A DNA stretch of 64,000 nt from NCBI RefSeq assembly GCF_900168065.1, contig NZ_FUZZ01000001.1:2600623-2664622 (forward strand), read 5' to 3'. The notes beneath the pieces were generated by a model that was not told where the DNA came from, did no database searches, and saw only the letters and a program-made list of their open reading frames with translations. The position numbers and the translations under genes are program-made. The DNA is from Chitinophaga ginsengisegetis (lineage in GTDB: Bacteria; Bacteroidota; Bacteroidia; Chitinophagales; Chitinophagaceae). This document shows, one piece after another, positions 52,061-60,665 of this stretch (position 1 is its first letter; every line of letters starts with the position of its first letter).

Positions 52061-53264
52061 ATTTGCTGATCACCAGGGAAGCATTGTTGCCCCCAAAGCC
52101 GAATGAGTTTGAAATAACATGATTTACCGGGTACCCTTCCATCAGGGTGGTAACCGGACTGATATTCAATTCCTCCATCCTTTCTGAGAAATTGAGATTG
52201 GGAAATATTATCCCATGTTGAATAGCCAGTATAGAATAGATGGCTTCTATCGCACCTGCTGCCGCCAGTGTATGCCCTGTAAAAGGTTTGGTAGAACTAA
52301 ACAGGGGAACTTTATCCCCGAATAAACGTTCCAGCGCCTTTCCTTCGGAAACATCGTTATTAAGAGTGGCAGTGCCGTGCACATTGATGTAAGATACTTC
52401 TTCCAGTGAATGTCCGCTCATAGCCAGCGCCATTTTCATGGCTTCGTAGGCGCCGTCGCCATCCGGTGAAGGAGAGGTTGGATGGAAAGCTTCATTGGTA
52501 TTACAATACCCGCTTAGCTCAGCCAGGATGCGGCTGTTGTTGGCCCTGGCGAAAGATTCACTTTCCAGTACCAGGTAAGCCGCGCCTTCACCCAGGTTCA
52601 AACCGGTGCGTTGCTGATCAAAGGGCCGGCAAAACTGCTTATCCACATTTTTGAGGGAGTTGAATCCATTCAATGTAAAACGGGTAAGCGCTTCGGTGCC
52701 GCCGCATACCACCCGGGGAAGCATGCCCTGCTTAATCATACGCGCGCCAAACATCAGTGCATTGGCGGAAGATGAACAGGCGGTGCTGATGGTAGCAATA
52801 TGTTCACTGAATCCTACGGTGTCGGCTATACGCTGTGTACAATCCGCGCAATCCAGTGTATCTATATATTGTAAAAAGGAGCCGGTCTTCTCAGGATTAA
52901 TAATATCAAAATATAACTTCTCTGTATCACACATCCCTCCCACGGTGCTGGCATTGATAAAGCCTGTGGGAGCCGATTGTACATCCGTAATACCTGCATC
53001 CTGCAAAGCCTCCCGCATGGCTGCCAGTCCGAGTAAAGTGGTACGTGTATACCCTTCCTTTACCGGTATACCGGCCAGTGCAAACAAGGCCTCGCTCGCG
53101 TGTTTTACTTCCGCAACAGGCAATACATTTTTGTAAATGGTATCAATGTAGCTGCTGTAACCCAGCCCACTTTGCTGTAAGCGCAGATGGTGCAAGTTTC
53201 CGGCTACATTATCACCAATGGCGGTGATCATTCCTATCCCTGTTATAAACACTCTTTCCGCCAT
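52050..53264 (-). CDS. Beta-ketoacyl-ACP synthase (active)
   Basis: 404 residues, FabF-like. Catalytic Cys163 in TISTACSSSANALM, first His in YINVHGTATLNND, second His in TKPFTGHTLAAAGAIEA, and the closing NSFGFGGNNASLVI loop are all present. It extends an acyl chain on the ACP encoded 13 bp upstream. Its context with darA/darB suggests it helps build the acyl precursor of a dialkylresorcinol rather than housekeeping fatty acids. Overlaps the inactive partner by 11 bp. Confidence 0.92.
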   Translation of the reverse strand: MAERVFITGIGMITAIGDNVAGNLHHLRLQQSGLGYSSYIDTIYKNVLPVAEVKHASEALFALAGIPVKEGYTRTTLLGLAAMREALQDAGITDVQSAPTGFINASTVGGMCDTEKLYFDIINPEKTGSFLQYIDTLDCADCTQRIADTVGFSEHIATISTACSSSANALMFGARMIKQGMLPRVVCGGTEALTRFTLNGFNSLKNVDKQFCRPFDQQRTGLNLGEGAAYLVLESESFARANNSRILAELSGYCNTNEAFHPTSPSPDGDGAYEAMKMALAMSGHSLEEVSYINVHGTATLNNDVSEGKALERLFGDKVPLFSSTKPFTGHTLAAAGAIEAIYSILAIQHGIIFPNLNFSERMEELNISPVTTLMEGYPVNHVISNSFGFGGNNASLVISKYEG

Positions 53265-53277
53265 GTAGCCAGTTTAC

Positions 53278-53535
53278 TTATGCCGGTTGTTTTGCCTGGA
53301 TAAACTCTGCCATAGATTGAACAGACTGCAGAATCTTACGACCTTCGCGCGGGTCCTCTACTTTGATGTGATACTGTCTTTCCAGTAATACCATCAGTTC
53401 GAGCGAATCGATACTATCGAGACCCAGACCTTCTCCAAATAATGGTGCATTGTCATCAATGTCTTCCGGTTTGGTATCCTGAAGATTGAGTGCCTCAATG
53501 ATTTGTTCTTTCAGTTTCTTTTTTAATTCTTCCAT
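53278..53535 (-). CDS. Acyl carrier protein
   Basis: 85 residues, acidic helical bundle. Phosphopantetheine attachment Ser41 in GLGLDSIDSLELMVLLE. It carries the growing acyl chain for the adjacent ketosynthases. 93 bp after the ABC permease gene and 13 bp before the ketosynthase. Confidence 0.95.
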   Translation of the reverse strand: MEELKKKLKEQIIEALNLQDTKPEDIDDNAPLFGEGLGLDSIDSLELMVLLERQYHIKVEDPREGRKILQSVQSMAEFIQAKQPA

Positions 53536-53627
53536 AATGATGTAGGTTTATCACCTGTTGTTCACAACAGGCGAATGCCCTTGCGGGGAGTAAAAATACA
53601 GTTTTACTATTGTTTTGAAAACATTTA

Positions 53628-54920
53628 TCAGTTCATTCTTCTTTTTTCCACCCATCCGGCTATGGCCAGCATAGCCAGTCCGGTGAGTATTAATCTCAAC
53701 ACATTCTTCCACACAAATCCAACATCTCCATTGCGCAGGTAAATATCATTAATAGCATCAAGTCCCCAGCTTAAAGGCGACAAATGCCCCAGCAGCTGCA
53801 TTCTGGCAGGCATTACCTCCAGCGGGATCCATATACCGCCAATGGCCGACAATATCACAATAGAGATAGCTCCGAAATTCAGTGCCTGGTTAGGCGTTTT
53901 AAATACCGTGCCAATCAGGATACCATAAGCCGTTGCTGCCAGCCCTATTCCACCGGCTACCAGCAAAGTGGCTCCCGGATGCTGTCCCATTACCAGCTGC
54001 GGCAGATCCAGTAGTGGCAGCACATAAATGCCTACCAGCATCATCAGGTAAAACTGTAATACACAAACCCCTACGAAAAACAGCATCTTACCGGCCAGGA
54101 TAGCCAGGTAAGATCCGGGTATCAGCTTCATCCGCAGCAGGCTGCCATCTTCCCTTTCCCGGATCATGTTGCCGGCAATGGGTATCACAATAAAAAACAT
54201 CGCAAAGATGCTCCAGGCAGGCACGTTGTGTTGAACAGAATTGGAAATTACATCCAGTTGTTTGGCCGTACCGGTGCTTTGTTCCTTCAATCCTACTGCC
54301 TGCAAGCGAATAGCCAGCGTATCTGTGGCAGTAACGGTGCTGTCTTTCCTCTGTAGCTGCTGTTTAATACGGCTTATCAGCATATCTGTTTCCAGCTGCG
54401 TGAGGAAGTTATCTACCGACTGGTGAATAGCGCCTTTAAATGCTTTCTTCGCCGCGGGGTCAAAATAGATCGTTACGTTTAATGAATCAGGTACTTTCTT
54501 TACCGGCAGGGATACAGACATTCCCATGCGGTGAGTGATATCATTTACAATGCGGTTAGCATTGCTCACAATGGCGGCTGTAGCGCCTGCGGGTATGATA
54601 ATACTGATCTTGTATTTGCCTTCGTTCACCAGTTGTTTGGCCCGTTCTGCCGTTACCGGCTGCCCATCAAGAGAATCGATAATATTGAATTGTCCGCCGG
54701 AAGCCAGCCCTTCTTTTACGGACCTGCCCAAACGGCCATGATCATTATCTACTGTTAAAATATCAAACCGGATATCCTGGTAATCCTTAAAGGGGGCATC
54801 CTGGATCAGTGCCATTACAGTAATCAATACCACAGGCATTATGAACAGGAGGATGATCCCTGTTTTATCACGTAACAGCAATTGCCACTCTTTCCTGATT
54901 GTTGCCAGTAGTCTTAACAT
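53628..54920 (-). CDS. ABC-2 type transporter permease
   Basis: 430 residues. One N-terminal membrane helix (GIILLFIMPVVLITVMALI), a large extracytoplasmic loop (about 45-230), then five C-terminal helices (about 235-425), as in ABC-2/DrrB-type exporters. Contains the conserved GNMIREREDGSLLRMKLIPGSYLAILAGKM. It pairs with the ATPase 33 bp upstream. Probable job: moving the resorcinol lipid or its precursor to the outer envelope. Confidence 0.9.
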   Translation of the reverse strand: MLRLLATIRKEWQLLLRDKTGIILLFIMPVVLITVMALIQDAPFKDYQDIRFDILTVDNDHGRLGRSVKEGLASGGQFNIIDSLDGQPVTAERAKQLVNEGKYKISIIIPAGATAAIVSNANRIVNDITHRMGMSVSLPVKKVPDSLNVTIYFDPAAKKAFKGAIHQSVDNFLTQLETDMLISRIKQQLQRKDSTVTATDTLAIRLQAVGLKEQSTGTAKQLDVISNSVQHNVPAWSIFAMFFIVIPIAGNMIREREDGSLLRMKLIPGSYLAILAGKMLFFVGVCVLQFYLMMLVGIYVLPLLDLPQLVMGQHPGATLLVAGGIGLAATAYGILIGTVFKTPNQALNFGAISIVILSAIGGIWIPLEVMPARMQLLGHLSPLSWGLDAINDIYLRNGDVGFVWKNVLRLILTGLAMLAIAGWVEKRRMN

Positions 54921-54953
54921 CGCTTTTGGCCCTTAGCTTTTAGCTTTAAAAAA

Positions 54954-55700
54954 TTAATCCCGGAGTGCATTTCCGGTAAAATGCAGGAATACGTCTTCCA
55001 GGTTATTACAATCCGGATGCTGATGGATGAGGGTTTGCGGATTACCCTGTACAATCATTTTTCCAGCATCCATGATTACTACTTCTTCACATAACGACTG
55101 TGCCTCTTCCAGCAGATGGGAAGTATACAGGATACTGGCTCCCTGGCTGTTGTAATCGCGCAGGAACTGTAATATCATACTGCGCGACTGCACATCCACA
55201 CCAGCAGTAGGTTCATCCAGCACCAGCAGTTTGGGGTTGTGCAGGATGGCTGCAATAATGTTGGCCCGCCGCTTCATACCGCCGGAATATTTATGGATTT
55301 CTTTGTGCGCACTTTTCTCCAGGCCAAACAGTTCGAGGTAGTGCATAATTTTCTGTTGCAGCGGCTTTCCTTTAAAACCGTAGAGGTTACCAAAATAGGT
55401 GAGATTTTCTACGGCAGACAGTTGTGGATACAAGGCTATCTGCTGTGGTACGATCCCTATAATATGTTTGATCTCCTCCCTGTGGGCGGCCTGCTGCTTT
55501 AAATCGTGTATGATTACTTCTCCGCTGTCGCCCCGCACAATACCGCATAATATTGAAATCGTGGTGGTTTTGCCTGCGCCGTTGGGGCCCAGCAAGCCGG
55601 CAATCTTTCCTTTCCCAAACTGAAATGTAAGTCCTTTCAGTGTGGGTTCTGCACTACCCTTGTAGGTTTTATATAGATCTTTTACAGATATGCCGGACAT
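54954..55700 (-). CDS. ABC transporter ATP-binding protein
   Basis: 248 residues. Walker A GLLGPNGAGKTTT, Q-loop GIVPQQIALYPQLSAVENLTYFGNLYG, signature KYSGGMKRRANII, Walker B LLVLDEPTAGVD and switch YTSHLLEEA. DrrA-like export ATPase that powers the neighbouring permease. In the dar operon, 19 bp after the BtrH-like gene. Confidence 0.95.
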   Translation of the reverse strand: MSGISVKDLYKTYKGSAEPTLKGLTFQFGKGKIAGLLGPNGAGKTTTISILCGIVRGDSGEVIIHDLKQQAAHREEIKHIIGIVPQQIALYPQLSAVENLTYFGNLYGFKGKPLQQKIMHYLELFGLEKSAHKEIHKYSGGMKRRANIIAAILHNPKLLVLDEPTAGVDVQSRSMILQFLRDYNSQGASILYTSHLLEEAQSLCEEVVIMDAGKMIVQGNPQTLIHQHPDCNNLEDVFLHFTGNALRD

Positions 55701-55719
55701 AATTCAATTGGATATTTAA

Positions 55720-56724
55720 TTACCACTTCACCTGTGCCAGCTTGCGGAAGAATGCATCTTCCGATGCCGCACACTCCAGTAACATCTGGCTCAGCTCTTT
55801 ATAGGAAACATTATCCGCCGATCTGCTTTTGCATACACGGCCGGCGGCAAATGCAAAATTACGCCATAAGTCACCGGTTTTAGTTAGCTCACCTGCAAGC
55901 CTGCTCAGTTCATCTTTCTTCAGTAACTCCGCTGCTTCCTGTAAAAAAGCGGCATACAGGAAACGGAAACCTGCACCGCCGGTGCCGATCTCTTCCTGCA
56001 TACGGATAATATTTCCGAGATACAGTGTAGCTTTCCGGTCGCCGGGATTTTCGGCGTAGTTGGCTACTTTTTTGGAAAGAAAGCGGATCCCCTTTACGCC
56101 GAACAAGGGGATAGGAACTTTCAGCATAAAGTGGCATGCCTGTTCAATACCGGCTTTAATCGGTTTTTCAAACGAGGCAGAAGGTGGTACGTGTACCGGG
56201 TAATACATTTTTCCTTTAGGGGCCGGAAATCCTTTGGCAAAGCGGGCCTGCGCCAGGCTTTCCGGGTCAATGGTGGTAACGGTATCCATTACCGGATCGC
56301 TTACCAGGTATTGTCCATCCTGTTTGCCATAAACAACCAGGTTATGTGCGTTAAAGTGAAACCGGTAGGAAGCGGGAAAGTAGGGCAGGTAATACACGCC
56401 GGATTGTAATCCAACGGGAATACCGGCTTCAATTACTTTGTCCAGCGCCTGCATTCCTTTTTCGGGGGTAGAAAATTTTTCGGATTCCATCCGTACACCC
56501 AGCCGCTTGCACACCCGTTGGAAAATAGCGCCGGGCCATATCCGGTAAGTAGTACCGGGCACGCCGTTCACCTTTAAAAAAGGCAGATGGCCGAAAAAGA
56601 TGCCGGCACCGATACCAAACGCCATTGGTTCACTGATCTGTAAGCCGTAATGTCCCAGCAGGTTTGATATCACTCCACTTTCACAATGGGCGGTCTGGTG
56701 GTGTTGGAAAAAAGAATTAGTCAT
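55720..56724 (-). CDS. BtrH N-terminal domain / DUF4872 protein
   Basis: 334 residues. The N-terminal ~150 residues have a cysteine-protease-like BtrH fold: Cys in HHQTAHCESGVISNLLGHYG, His in NAHNLVVYGKQDGQYLVSDPV. The C-terminal part (about 175-334) is helical and fits DUF4872. BtrH itself is an acyl transferase from ACP to an antibiotic, so this protein may transfer an acyl group from the operon's ACP. Proteins of this type occur repeatedly in flexirubin/dialkylresorcinol clusters. Confidence 0.85.
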   Translation of the reverse strand: MTNSFFQHHQTAHCESGVISNLLGHYGLQISEPMAFGIGAGIFFGHLPFLKVNGVPGTTYRIWPGAIFQRVCKRLGVRMESEKFSTPEKGMQALDKVIEAGIPVGLQSGVYYLPYFPASYRFHFNAHNLVVYGKQDGQYLVSDPVMDTVTTIDPESLAQARFAKGFPAPKGKMYYPVHVPPSASFEKPIKAGIEQACHFMLKVPIPLFGVKGIRFLSKKVANYAENPGDRKATLYLGNIIRMQEEIGTGGAGFRFLYAAFLQEAAELLKKDELSRLAGELTKTGDLWRNFAFAAGRVCKSRSADNVSYKELSQMLLECAASEDAFFRKLAQVKW

Positions 56725-56813
56725 AATATTTTTTGTAGCAGCATCATGAATAACGGATTTGCGGGAAGATCACCGGATATCATCTACCCACAAATCCGTT
56801 ATATCTGTATGCT

Positions 56814-57212
56814 TTATTTGATCTGCAGCAGATCTGTTAAACTCACTTTGAAGGCATCTGCATAACGCTGCAGCAGTTTAGGACTGAGCTTTTTGAATAC
56901 GCCGGGTTTCATGTGTCTTTTTACCTGCCACTGGAATTTACCGACGTAACTGGCCAATAGCGGCAGATCCATCAGGTTCTTTTCCATGTAATAGGCAACA
57001 GGACTTATTTCGCCTGCTTCTACCCGGGCGCGTGCCGCTTTTACTCTTTCATTTACTTCTTCCCAGGCCTGGTCCATTGCAATGTTTTCCGGCTCCCAGC
57101 CTGCACTTTGCACCTGTACATAATTGCCGGAATTATCCACCGCATACATAATCTGCTTGAATGTACCTCCATGCAGGTTATCACTATCCTGCGGTACTTC
57201 CTCTTTTTTCAT
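56814..57212 (-). CDS. Small conserved protein of the dialkylresorcinol cluster, unknown
   Basis: 132 residues, soluble, no motif I recognise. The middle has a helical EEVNERVKAARARVEAGEISPVAYYMEKNLMDLPLLASYVG segment. The end, KLSPKLLQRYADAFKVSLTDLLQIK, looks like a helix-turn-helix of the Xre style or a partner-binding helix. It starts 24 bp after darB and is inside the operon, so it should take part in the same pathway. It may regulate or assist the condensation step. No function claimed. Confidence 0.75.
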   Translation of the reverse strand: MKKEEVPQDSDNLHGGTFKQIMYAVDNSGNYVQVQSAGWEPENIAMDQAWEEVNERVKAARARVEAGEISPVAYYMEKNLMDLPLLASYVGKFQWQVKRHMKPGVFKKLSPKLLQRYADAFKVSLTDLLQIK

Positions 57213-57236
57213 GATGGCAGTTTTAGAAGTGATTGC

Positions 57237-58373
57237 TTATACTACGGTAATATGTGCATAAGCATATGAAAAACGTGCGCTTTCCGGAACCATCATTACT
57301 ACTTTCTGTCCTTTCTTAAAGCGGCCGCTGTTCATCAGTTCTTCCAGCATCAGGTATGGTGATGCGGTACCTACGTTACCTACGTTGGCCAGATTGGTGA
57401 ACCATTTTTCCAAAGGAATAGGAACACCTAACCGGGTAATTTCCTCATCTATCTTTAACCTGAAAAATTCAGACGACAGGTGAGGCAGGAAGAAATCTAT
57501 TTCATCGAGATTAATATTGTGGCGCTCTACCAGCTCTTTCCACATTTGTGCTCCGGAAGGAACAATATTTTTACCGAGTAAACGGGTATCTTGTTTAAAG
57601 GAGAATACGCTGTGCTGTGCCCATTCTTCAGGGGTCATATCAATCCATCCGGTGGTGCTGCCATCCGGTTGTTTGATTGCGCCGGCATACATGCATGTTT
57701 CCAGCTCATTGGCATAGGAAAGTATTTCTACCCAGTCGACCCGCAGGGATAAACCTTCTTCATTGGGTTTATCCTGGAAAAGGGCTGCACTGGCGCCATC
57801 TGATAGCATCCAGCGGAGAAAGTCCTTTTCAAAGGCGATGATAGGATTTTCGTCGAGGCTTTTCAGATTTTCTGCTTCCGGCTGGAATTTCTGTGCCAGC
57901 ATCCAGGCGGAGAATTTTTCAGAACCGGTGCTTACGGCGTTGGAAGTATTACCGCAACGGATAGACATCCAGGCATATTTAAATGCCTGCATTCCTGCCG
58001 CACAGGCTCCTGTGGCTGCAATCAGCTCTACCGGCTGGCATTTCAGGATACCATGCACCATAGCAGCATGATTGGGCAACAACTGATCAGGAGAAGTAGT
58101 ACCGCAGGCCAGTAACTGTAATTTGCTGATGGGAAACTGCTCATCAAATAATTGAGATACTGCTGTTGCGGTCATCTCTGCATTGGAATGGGTGGATTTC
58201 CCTTCCTTGTCCAAAGAGTAGTAACGGGTTTTGATTTTGTTGTTACCAAGTATCTTCAAACGCGCACGGGAAGCCTTTCCATCTACCATGCCGAGAATAC
58301 TCTCCATTTCCTCATTTTCTACAGGCTTGTTAGGTAAAAATTTAGACAGCCTGGTAATATAAACTTCCTTCAT
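57237..58373 (-). CDS. darB: DarB-like ketosynthase III for dialkylresorcinol synthesis
   Basis: 378 residues, KAS III-like. Catalytic Cys124 in AATGACAAGMQAFKYA, His in FFLPHLSSEF, Asn in LANVGNVGTASPYLMLEEL. In dialkylresorcinol synthesis DarB joins two beta-keto acyl units, and DarA then closes the ring. The pairing with DarA, ACP and exporter makes the assignment firm. It lies 215 bp after darA. Confidence 0.9.
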   Translation of the reverse strand: MKEVYITRLSKFLPNKPVENEEMESILGMVDGKASRARLKILGNNKIKTRYYSLDKEGKSTHSNAEMTATAVSQLFDEQFPISKLQLLACGTTSPDQLLPNHAAMVHGILKCQPVELIAATGACAAGMQAFKYAWMSIRCGNTSNAVSTGSEKFSAWMLAQKFQPEAENLKSLDENPIIAFEKDFLRWMLSDGASAALFQDKPNEEGLSLRVDWVEILSYANELETCMYAGAIKQPDGSTTGWIDMTPEEWAQHSVFSFKQDTRLLGKNIVPSGAQMWKELVERHNINLDEIDFFLPHLSSEFFRLKIDEEITRLGVPIPLEKWFTNLANVGNVGTASPYLMLEELMNSGRFKKGQKVVMMVPESARFSYAYAHITVV

Positions 58374-58588
58374 TTGAATTTATTCGTCTTTTAAGGCTAC
58401 ATGTAAAACCTGGTCAAAGCTGCCCTGCCTTGCCAGCCAGCTCACAGTGAAAAACATATTTTAATTTAATATACGTTGTATACAGACGTAAATATAGAAT
58501 TCTAATTGGAATTACAAGTATCACGCCACTGCGTAAAGGTCGCTTTAAGTACGCTTTTGATACGCCTTTAAGGTGGACCTGATACTTA

Positions 58589-59509
58589 CTATCTCAGGGA
58601 AATACCCTTATAATAATCTACTTCGCGGCGCAGCTTAGCCTTTTTCAGATTTAACTGTATAAGAGAAGTAATCAGGGATATCGGTGTTAAAACAAAAATA
58701 CCTGCCAGCAGTAATCCCCGGTACATGGATACGCGTCCCTGACGGGAAGGAGCGCCCGGGCCACCTTTGGCACTGATGAACTTTGCCCAGAAACGGAAAG
58801 CCCTGATCCCCTTGTTTTCCAGTACTACCAGGTTGGGAAGCAGTTCCACTGCATCCAATGACAGCAATTGCGAATGTAACGTGTCCCATTGATTTTTTTG
58901 CAATGCCTCTGCGATTGGGGCGGCAAACCGGCTGGAGGTAATGATCTCGTTTTCCTGTACCCCTGCCTGCGGTAAAAAGCGCGTGGCTTCCTTTTTCCCT
59001 TTAAACGCCCAGCGAAGAATGGTGATCACGGAAATGAGATTGGGCGATTTATCTACCAGTACAATGTTGCCCACGAGGGTACTGCCGGCCTGCTGCAGAT
59101 AATTTTTCACCTTCTCCTGCGCATTCAGCCACATATTACGGCTACCCAGCAGGGTAACTACCTTTTTACCTTTCAGCAGCTGTTTGGCAGCTTCACTTTG
59201 CAGGAAAGCGGCAGTTGGCTGTGAAGGAGAAAGGAACCAGGGCTGATAAGCCAGTATAACCAGGTCGAAATGTGCATTCACGTCCACTTTCAACGGCTCA
59301 ATACCACGGGGGGTGGATTGAACGGTTTCCGGCATAGTATCATAAAATTGCTGCTTCCCCCATGGGAAAGGAAAAGGCGTTACAGGCACCAGTTGCTCAA
59401 AAGTAATATCGGCTTTGCCTTCCAGCGGAGCCAGCACATGATCAATAATCCTTTTCAATTGCCCTGTCTGTGTATAATATACCACCAGGATCTTCGGTCT
59501 TTCGTTCAT
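58589..59509 (-). CDS. darA: DarA-like dialkylresorcinol condensing enzyme
   Basis: 306 residues. Flavodoxin-like N-terminal start KILVVYYTQTGQLKRIIDHVL, then FDLVILAYQPWFLSPSQPTAAFLQSEAAKQLLKGKKVVTLLGSRNMWLNAQ. A C-terminal membrane helix (about 268-292) with a basic end suggests inner-membrane anchoring. With DarB it forms the resorcinol ring of flexirubin-type pigments or related antioxidant lipids. First gene of the operon that runs to 51017. Confidence 0.9.
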   Translation of the reverse strand: MNERPKILVVYYTQTGQLKRIIDHVLAPLEGKADITFEQLVPVTPFPFPWGKQQFYDTMPETVQSTPRGIEPLKVDVNAHFDLVILAYQPWFLSPSQPTAAFLQSEAAKQLLKGKKVVTLLGSRNMWLNAQEKVKNYLQQAGSTLVGNIVLVDKSPNLISVITILRWAFKGKKEATRFLPQAGVQENEIITSSRFAAPIAEALQKNQWDTLHSQLLSLDAVELLPNLVVLENKGIRAFRFWAKFISAKGGPGAPSRQGRVSMYRGLLLAGIFVLTPISLITSLIQLNLKKAKLRREVDYYKGISLR

Positions 59510-59835
59510 AAAAGGAATAGGAGTTCAACAATTCAAAACGTAAATCAAACAGTTTAAATAGTAAAATCTACAATTCAAGCCGTAAACATACAAAAAAACG
59601 GCAATGATTCATGTGATTTAATGATAATTTGACGTGAAATGTTGACGGGATGGGGTATTTGTTAAAGGGGTAATGTCTTGTGCCCCAGCCAGGTACAGCA
59701 TCAGCGGGTTAATTATAGCGAATGCTGTACCTGGACTCAAGGACTTGATATTGTTTTCTTCAAAACATCTCTATAAACTCTTTAACACCGCCAAATATGA
59801 TATTCAAAATGTTAAAGATTTGTAAATGTTGAAGC
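59510..59835. other. Intergenic stretch upstream of darA with an inverted repeat
   Basis: 326 bp without a gene. It carries 13-bp perfect arms CCAGGTACAGCAT / ATGCTGTACCTGG (59689-59701, 59722-59734) separated by 20 bp. No T-run follows on either strand, so a regulator site or RNA structure is more likely than a terminator. The leftward darA promoter must lie here. Confidence 0.55.
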
Positions 59836-60573
59836 TTATCTCTTGTTAATACTGCCAGAACCCGCTACAGAAGAGGATATCTGAGGGGTACCCTTATAAT
59901 TTACGTTCCCTGAGCCTGCAATTTTTGCATCCAGCTTTACACTGGCATACACATCTGCATCGCCGCTGCCGGCAATATTTACACTTACATTTTCAGACAG
60001 CAGCTCATCTGCTTCAAAATTACCGCTGCCGGCAATAGATAAGTTTACATCCTTTGTTTCACCTTTGAGCGACATATCGCCGGAACCGGCAATGGAAGCC
60101 TTTACTGCCGGTGCATTGATTTCGCCTTTGAGGTTACCGGAACCCGACAGGTTGAATTTCACATCAGACCGGGAAGTAAATTTACCATCCAGTTTCAGGT
60201 CGCCGGAGCCGGCCAGACTGGCTTCATCTACCTCCGGGGTGGTGAGGAATACGTTCAGATCTTTATGGGTGCTGATGGAAACGCCACGCTTCAGTCTTAC
60301 AATGAGGCGGCCGTCTTCTTCTACCAGCTCCACCAGTGGGGCTATATTATCTTCCGCCTCAATAACAGCCGCTTTGGCAGCGCCCTGTGTGAGGTATACA
60401 TTCATACTTCCTTCTACCTTAATCCTGTGAAAAGGGACTACCTGCCGTTCTTCCTTAATAACATGGCCGTTGCCTTTTACGCGATTTTGTCCGATTACAT
60501 CACAGGAATAAAGGAGTACAGAAGCAGAAGAGGCCACTATGGCCTGACATAGGAGCGATTTTGTTGATATCAT
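59836..60573 (-). CDS. DUF2807 (GIN domain) lipoprotein, adhesin-like
   Basis: 245 residues. N-terminus MISTKSLLCQAIVASSASVLLYSCD with a probable lipobox Cys24. The mature part begins FHRIKVEGSMNVYLTQG and contains many AGSGD/AGSGN/SGSGN turns spaced 15-25 residues apart, forming a right-handed beta-helix of the DUF2807 type. These are described as putative auto-transporter adhesins or envelope-stress genes in Bacteroidota; the true role is unknown. Single gene, divergent from guaA. Confidence 0.92.
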   Translation of the reverse strand: MISTKSLLCQAIVASSASVLLYSCDVIGQNRVKGNGHVIKEERQVVPFHRIKVEGSMNVYLTQGAAKAAVIEAEDNIAPLVELVEEDGRLIVRLKRGVSISTHKDLNVFLTTPEVDEASLAGSGDLKLDGKFTSRSDVKFNLSGSGNLKGEINAPAVKASIAGSGDMSLKGETKDVNLSIAGSGNFEADELLSENVSVNIAGSGDADVYASVKLDAKIAGSGNVNYKGTPQISSSVAGSGSINKR

Positions 60574-60607
60574 GGGTTTAAATTATAACAGAAAGATACG
60601 CCAGATT

Positions 60608-60639
60608 TCCGAAATTCGAATTTCCAAATCCGAAATTCG
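60608..60639. promoter_or_regulatory. Palindrome and direct repeat in front of guaA
   Basis: GAAATTCGAATTTC (60611-60624) is a perfect 14-bp palindrome. TCCGAAATTCG occurs twice, at 60608-60618 and 60629-60639, directly upstream of the -7 box. It may be an operator for guaA or for the divergent DUF2807 gene. No known regulator is recognised. Confidence 0.5.
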
Positions 60640-60650
60640 TAGAAGGACTT

Positions 60651-60658
60651 TATCTTTG
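60651..60658 (+). promoter_or_regulatory. -7 promoter box of guaA (TATCTTTG)
   Basis: Exact TAnnTTTG, 7 bp before the ATG at 60666, so the transcript is nearly leaderless. Confidence 0.7.
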
Positions 60659-60665
60659 CACCACC

